Source: a virus. Taken from it: a stretch of 39,177 nt of DNA. The stretch is from the IMG/VR virus record IMGVR_UViG_3300034105_001972, positions 1 to 39,177 of that record; one strand, written 5' to 3'. The notes under the pieces were generated by a model. It was not told the DNA's origin and did no database searches. It saw nothing but the letters and a program-made list of their open reading frames with translations. The translations under genes were made by a program, and so were the position numbers. Below, piece after piece: positions 36,551 to 39,177 of the stretch (its first letter is position 1; each line of letters begins with the position of its first letter).

Positions 36551-36568
36551 GGTCTAAATAATAAGACC
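36551..36568 (+). promoter_or_regulatory. Late-promoter-like dyad before gene 19
   Basis: GGTCT (36551-36555) and AGACC (36564-36568) flank an A/T-rich core, so that CTAAATAATAAG (36554-36565) resembles the T4 late -10 region and forms part of a small dyad. It lies directly after the gene 18 stop and about 15 bases before the start codon of the tube gene. Confidence 0.5.
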
Positions 36569-36580
36569 AAGGAGTAATTT

Positions 36581-37192
36581 ATGCCAGTAGATCCAACAAA
36601 TAACATTTCGGGATTCGTAAACGCCTTTGCTGGCGGTGGTGTTCGTACCAACCTGTTCCTAGTCACGGGAAATATTCCTGGCTACCAGAACAACCGCGCA
36701 ATCTCTTTCTTGTGCAAGGCTGCACAGATTCCTGCTTCCTCGCTTGGAACCATTGAAGTTCCGTATCGTGGTCGCCGAATCAAACTTCCAGGAGATCGCA
36801 CATTCCAAGACTGGACAATCACAGTTATTTCCGATGCGAACATGAGCCTTCGTTCGGGATTTGAGTTTTGGAGTGCAACCTTTAATTCTCATGTCAGCAA
36901 CATTACCTCAAACAACTTCATGCAGTTCATGCCTACATGGTCTGTTACGCAGTTGCTTCGTGATGGTGAGCCGCTTCGCACATACAATTTCATTGGATGT
37001 TATCCAAGTGAAGTTGGAGCAATTGATCTCTCATACGAGAACAATGACTCTATTGCAGAGTTCCCTGTTACCCTGAACTACTCTTGGTGGGAGGCTGCTC
37101 AAGGTGGTGCTGTTCCTGCTACGGGTACTGGTCAGGAAAACATTCAGGCTCTATTGCAGCAGTCGGGGATCAATATCGGTCAAGGTTTCTGA
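36581..37192 (+). CDS. 19: Tail tube protein gp19
   Basis: A 203-aa product (T4 gp19 is 163 aa). The family signature is clear: RTNLFLVTGNIPGYQNNRAI, LCKAAQIPASSLGTIEVPYR, LPGDRTFQDWTITVISDANM and FEFWSATFNSH, then GCYPSEVGAIDLSYENNDSI. Hexamers stack to form the rigid inner tube that delivers DNA. The extra residues relative to T4 are mostly at the C-terminus (QGGAVPATGTGQENIQALLQ). AAGGAG at 36569-36574 is 6 bases from the ATG, and a CTAAATAATAAG element lies immediately upstream. Confidence 0.95.
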   Translation: MPVDPTNNISGFVNAFAGGGVRTNLFLVTGNIPGYQNNRAISFLCKAAQIPASSLGTIEVPYRGRRIKLPGDRTFQDWTITVISDANMSLRSGFEFWSATFNSHVSNITSNNFMQFMPTWSVTQLLRDGEPLRTYNFIGCYPSEVGAIDLSYENNDSIAEFPVTLNYSWWEAAQGGAVPATGTGQENIQALLQQSGINIGQGF

Positions 37193-37219
37193 TACTCTTT
37201 TTGACAGGATTCTTTATTT

Positions 37220-38860
37220 ATGGCTATCAAACTTTTTGGCTTTTCTATTGGTAAAGAAGAGAAGGAGACTTCCAAGGATGAATTTCCAAAGAAGTCTCTT
37301 TCTTTTGTAGCACCTGATCAGGATGACGGCGCGATTCCACTAGAAGTGGGTGGTTACTTTGGAACCGCTGTTGACTTTGACGGCGCAATCAAAACCGATC
37401 TAGACCTTATCAAGAAATATCGTGACATGGCAATCCACCCTGAAGTGGAGTCTGCTATTGCTGATATCTGTAATGAGTCTATTGTGTATGACGATACTTT
37501 TACTACGGTAAAGATCGACACCACAAACATTAAGTACAGCAAGTCTATTAAAGACAAAGTGGAATCGGAGTTTGAAGAAGTCCTGAAACTCATGAATTTC
37601 TCTCGCCGTGGTTTTGAGATATTCCGCAAATGGTATGTGGACGGACGAATTTATTACCACATCATTATTGATGAAGCCAACAAGAAGAAGGGCATTGTTG
37701 AAATTCGTCCTATTGATCCCACGAAGATTCGTAAGATTCGTAAGATCCACAAGAAGCCCATGTCACAGCAGTCTCCCCTTGGTGTTCAAATAGTAACATC
37801 GGTGGAAGAGTTCTATGTGTACAACGAACAAGAGCCTGGTTCCACTGCGCTCTCGATTGAAGGGTTAAAGATCTACCCTGATTCCATCTGCTTTGTTCAC
37901 AGCGGACTGTATGACGGATATCGCAAGAAAGTAATTGGATATCTGCACAAGGCTATCAAGGCTTTGAATCAACTTCGCATGATTGAAGACGCAGTGGTGA
38001 TTTATCGCATTACTCGCGCACCAGAACGCCGCGTGTTCTATGTGGATGTAGGTAACCTTCCCAAGCAGAAGGCAGAAGAGTATGTGCGTGGACTCATGCA
38101 GAAGTACCGCAACAAACTCATGTACGATCCACAGACAGGTGAGATTGCAGATTCACGCAAGCATATGTCCATGCTTGAAGACTTTTGGATGCCCCGCCGC
38201 GAAGGTGGTCGTGGCACAGAAATCTCAACGCTTGAAGGCGGACAGAATCTTTCGGAAATGGAAGATGTAAAGTACTTCCAAAAGAAACTCTTTCAATCGC
38301 TTAATGTTCCCACCTCTCGTATGGAAGAATCCACTGGATTCAACATGGGCAGGTCTTCAGAGATTTCACGCGATGAAGTGAAATTCTTTAAGTTCATTGA
38401 ACGACTCCGCATGAAGTTCTCTGAAGTATTCCTTGAACTGCTGCGTGTGCAGTTGGTTCTCAAGGGAGTTATTCGTGAGGACGAGTGGGCAGATATTGAA
38501 AGCCGTCTAATATTCAAATTTGCAAAGGATTCGCATTTCTCCGAACTCAAGGAAAGCGAAGTTCTCAAAGATCGTCTTGCCAGTGCACGGGAAGCAGAGG
38601 ATTTTGTTGGCAAGTACTATTCTCGTGAATGGGTACGCAAGATGATTCTGCGTCAAACCGAAGACGATGTGGAGCAGATCGACAAGCAGATCAAGGAAGA
38701 AAAGGCTTCAGGAGTTATTGCTCCACCTGAAGGTGCTGTTCCTCCTGAAGCGCAGCAAGCCCAACCTCCTGCTCCAGCCCCTGCTGCGGGTGGGGACGGA
38801 CAACCACAGGTAACTATTGGTGAAATCGTCCCTGATGACGAAAAGGAGTGGAACTCGTAA
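37220..38860 (+). CDS. 20: Portal protein gp20
   Basis: A 546-aa product (T4 gp20 is 524 aa). Features of the T4-type portal include FDGAIKTDLDLIKKYRDMAI, HPEVESAIADICNESIVYDD, DGRIYYHIIIDEANKKKGIV, EIRPIDPTKIRKIRKIHKKP, ALNQLRMIEDAVVIYRITRA, PERRVFYVDVGNLPKQKAEE, and FWMPRREGGRGTEISTLEGG near residue 330. It forms the dodecameric ring at one capsid vertex, nucleates head assembly and is the DNA channel. The last 55 residues are a Pro/Ala/Gly-rich linker plus an acidic tail (IGEIVPDDEKEW), which is flexible and variable in relatives. Its stop shares one base with the next start codon. Confidence 0.96.
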   Translation: MAIKLFGFSIGKEEKETSKDEFPKKSLSFVAPDQDDGAIPLEVGGYFGTAVDFDGAIKTDLDLIKKYRDMAIHPEVESAIADICNESIVYDDTFTTVKIDTTNIKYSKSIKDKVESEFEEVLKLMNFSRRGFEIFRKWYVDGRIYYHIIIDEANKKKGIVEIRPIDPTKIRKIRKIHKKPMSQQSPLGVQIVTSVEEFYVYNEQEPGSTALSIEGLKIYPDSICFVHSGLYDGYRKKVIGYLHKAIKALNQLRMIEDAVVIYRITRAPERRVFYVDVGNLPKQKAEEYVRGLMQKYRNKLMYDPQTGEIADSRKHMSMLEDFWMPRREGGRGTEISTLEGGQNLSEMEDVKYFQKKLFQSLNVPTSRMEESTGFNMGRSSEISRDEVKFFKFIERLRMKFSEVFLELLRVQLVLKGVIREDEWADIESRLIFKFAKDSHFSELKESEVLKDRLASAREAEDFVGKYYSREWVRKMILRQTEDDVEQIDKQIKEEKASGVIAPPEGAVPPEAQQAQPPAPAPAAGGDGQPQVTIGEIVPDDEKEWNS

Positions 38861-39027
38861 TGCTGCATTCATTTGAAGAATTCAAGACCGCTGTGCTGTG
38901 CTCCCTACAGGACAAGATTGCCGAACGGATCTCCCAAGAGCGGGAATCTGTTTCAAATAGTCTGCTTCGGGGTGAAAATGTGGACTCGGACGAAATAGAT
39001 ACCGAGTCAAGCACCGAAGAAAACTAA
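38860..39027 (+). CDS. Small acidic protein after portal, prohead-core candidate
   Basis: A 55-aa product whose ATG overlaps the portal stop (TAATG at 38858-38862). The sequence begins MLHSFEEFKTAVLCSLQDKI and ends in an acidic tail (SDEIDTESSTEEN), with a helical Glu/Arg-rich middle. T4 has the small acidic prohead core protein gp67 at this position. Homology is not obvious, so I call it only a positional candidate for a scaffold-core component. Size, overlap and an AAAGGAG site before it (in the portal 3' end) support translation. Confidence 0.65.
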   Translation: MLHSFEEFKTAVLCSLQDKIAERISQERESVSNSLLRGENVDSDEIDTESSTEEN

Positions 39028-39036
39028 ATAATTAGT
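39023..39036 (+). promoter_or_regulatory. Late-promoter-like dyad before the probable core gene
   Basis: ACTAA (39023-39027) and TTAGT (39032-39036) flank ATAA. The contained CTAAATAATTAG differs at one base from the element before gene 19. It overlaps the stop codon of the 55-aa ORF and lies about 20 bases before the next ATG. Confidence 0.5.
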
Positions 39037-39055
39037 CGCAAAGGAGTAGACACAT

Positions 39056-39177
39056 ATGGACACAAATAAACGAATCGCTCGCGCAATGTTGAAGAAGAGT
39101 TTTGCTGAAGCCAAGGAATTGGTCTTCAAGTCGCTCTACGCCAAGGCATCACTTGCTTTGGACGAGGCTCGTTACGC
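39056..39177 (+). CDS. Probable prohead core/scaffold-related protein, 3' end beyond window
   Basis: Forty codons are visible before the window edge. The sequence starts MDTNKRIARAMLKKSFAEAK and continues ELVFKSLYAKASLALDEARY. This is a charged, Ala/Lys/Glu-rich amphipathic helix, and AAGGAG precedes the ATG at about 39041-39046. The pattern (a Lys/Ala-rich repeat ending in EAR) recalls small prohead core proteins of T4-like phages, in the region where T4 has genes 67, 68, 21 and 22. Without the rest of the sequence the identity remains tentative. A late-promoter-like dyad lies just upstream. Confidence 0.6.
   Translation, partial: MDTNKRIARAMLKKSFAEAKELVFKSLYAKASLALDEARY

Overview
This window is a single-direction block of virion genes from a large contractile-tailed phage of the T4 superfamily. 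The gene order (PAAR spike tip, 25, 6, 7-like, 8, DUF4815 baseplate protein, fibres, 13, 14, 15, 16, 17, 18, 19, 20, then small prohead-core candidates) and the long gp8, gp7 and DUF4815 proteins resemble marine and freshwater T4-like phages, cyanophages in particular, more than enteric T4. Nothing here fixes the host: there are no tRNAs, no auxiliary metabolic genes and no host DNA.

Layout. Positions 1-2142: the end of a PAAR gene, an unrecognised 267-aa protein, an unusual membrane-anchored GAF-like protein, then gene 25. Positions 2142-11708: baseplate wedge genes 6, a giant lectin-laden 7-like gene, a 172-aa fragment-like ORF, and an enlarged gene 8. Positions 11718-16625: a 1635-aa DUF4815 baseplate protein. 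Positions 16626-29454: the receptor-contact cassette, made of a small coiled-coil protein, two modular fibre proteins (one with a tail-collar domain and many glycine-rich repeats), a fibre-like protein with N-terminal repeats, a beta-helix spike and a LamG protein. Positions 29460-39177: a small unknown protein, neck (13, 14), tail terminator (15), terminase (16, 17), sheath (18), tube (19), portal (20), and two small proteins where T4 has 67/68.

All genes are on the plus strand and many overlap or abut by a few bases, so transcription is probably polycistronic. The few real gaps (before 24484, 29764, 36581 and 39056) carry T4-late-promoter-like CTAAATA or CATAAATA motifs. Three of these motifs sit inside small inverted repeats.

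The most notable observation is that the 7-like gene and the following 172-aa ORF share one reading frame. Together they look like one ancestral gene whose lectin domain was interrupted by an inserted lectin and carbohydrate-binding-like module that brought its own stop codon. The rest is a recognisable but heavily elaborated T4-type morphogenesis region. I do not see a wholly new defence or mobile system.
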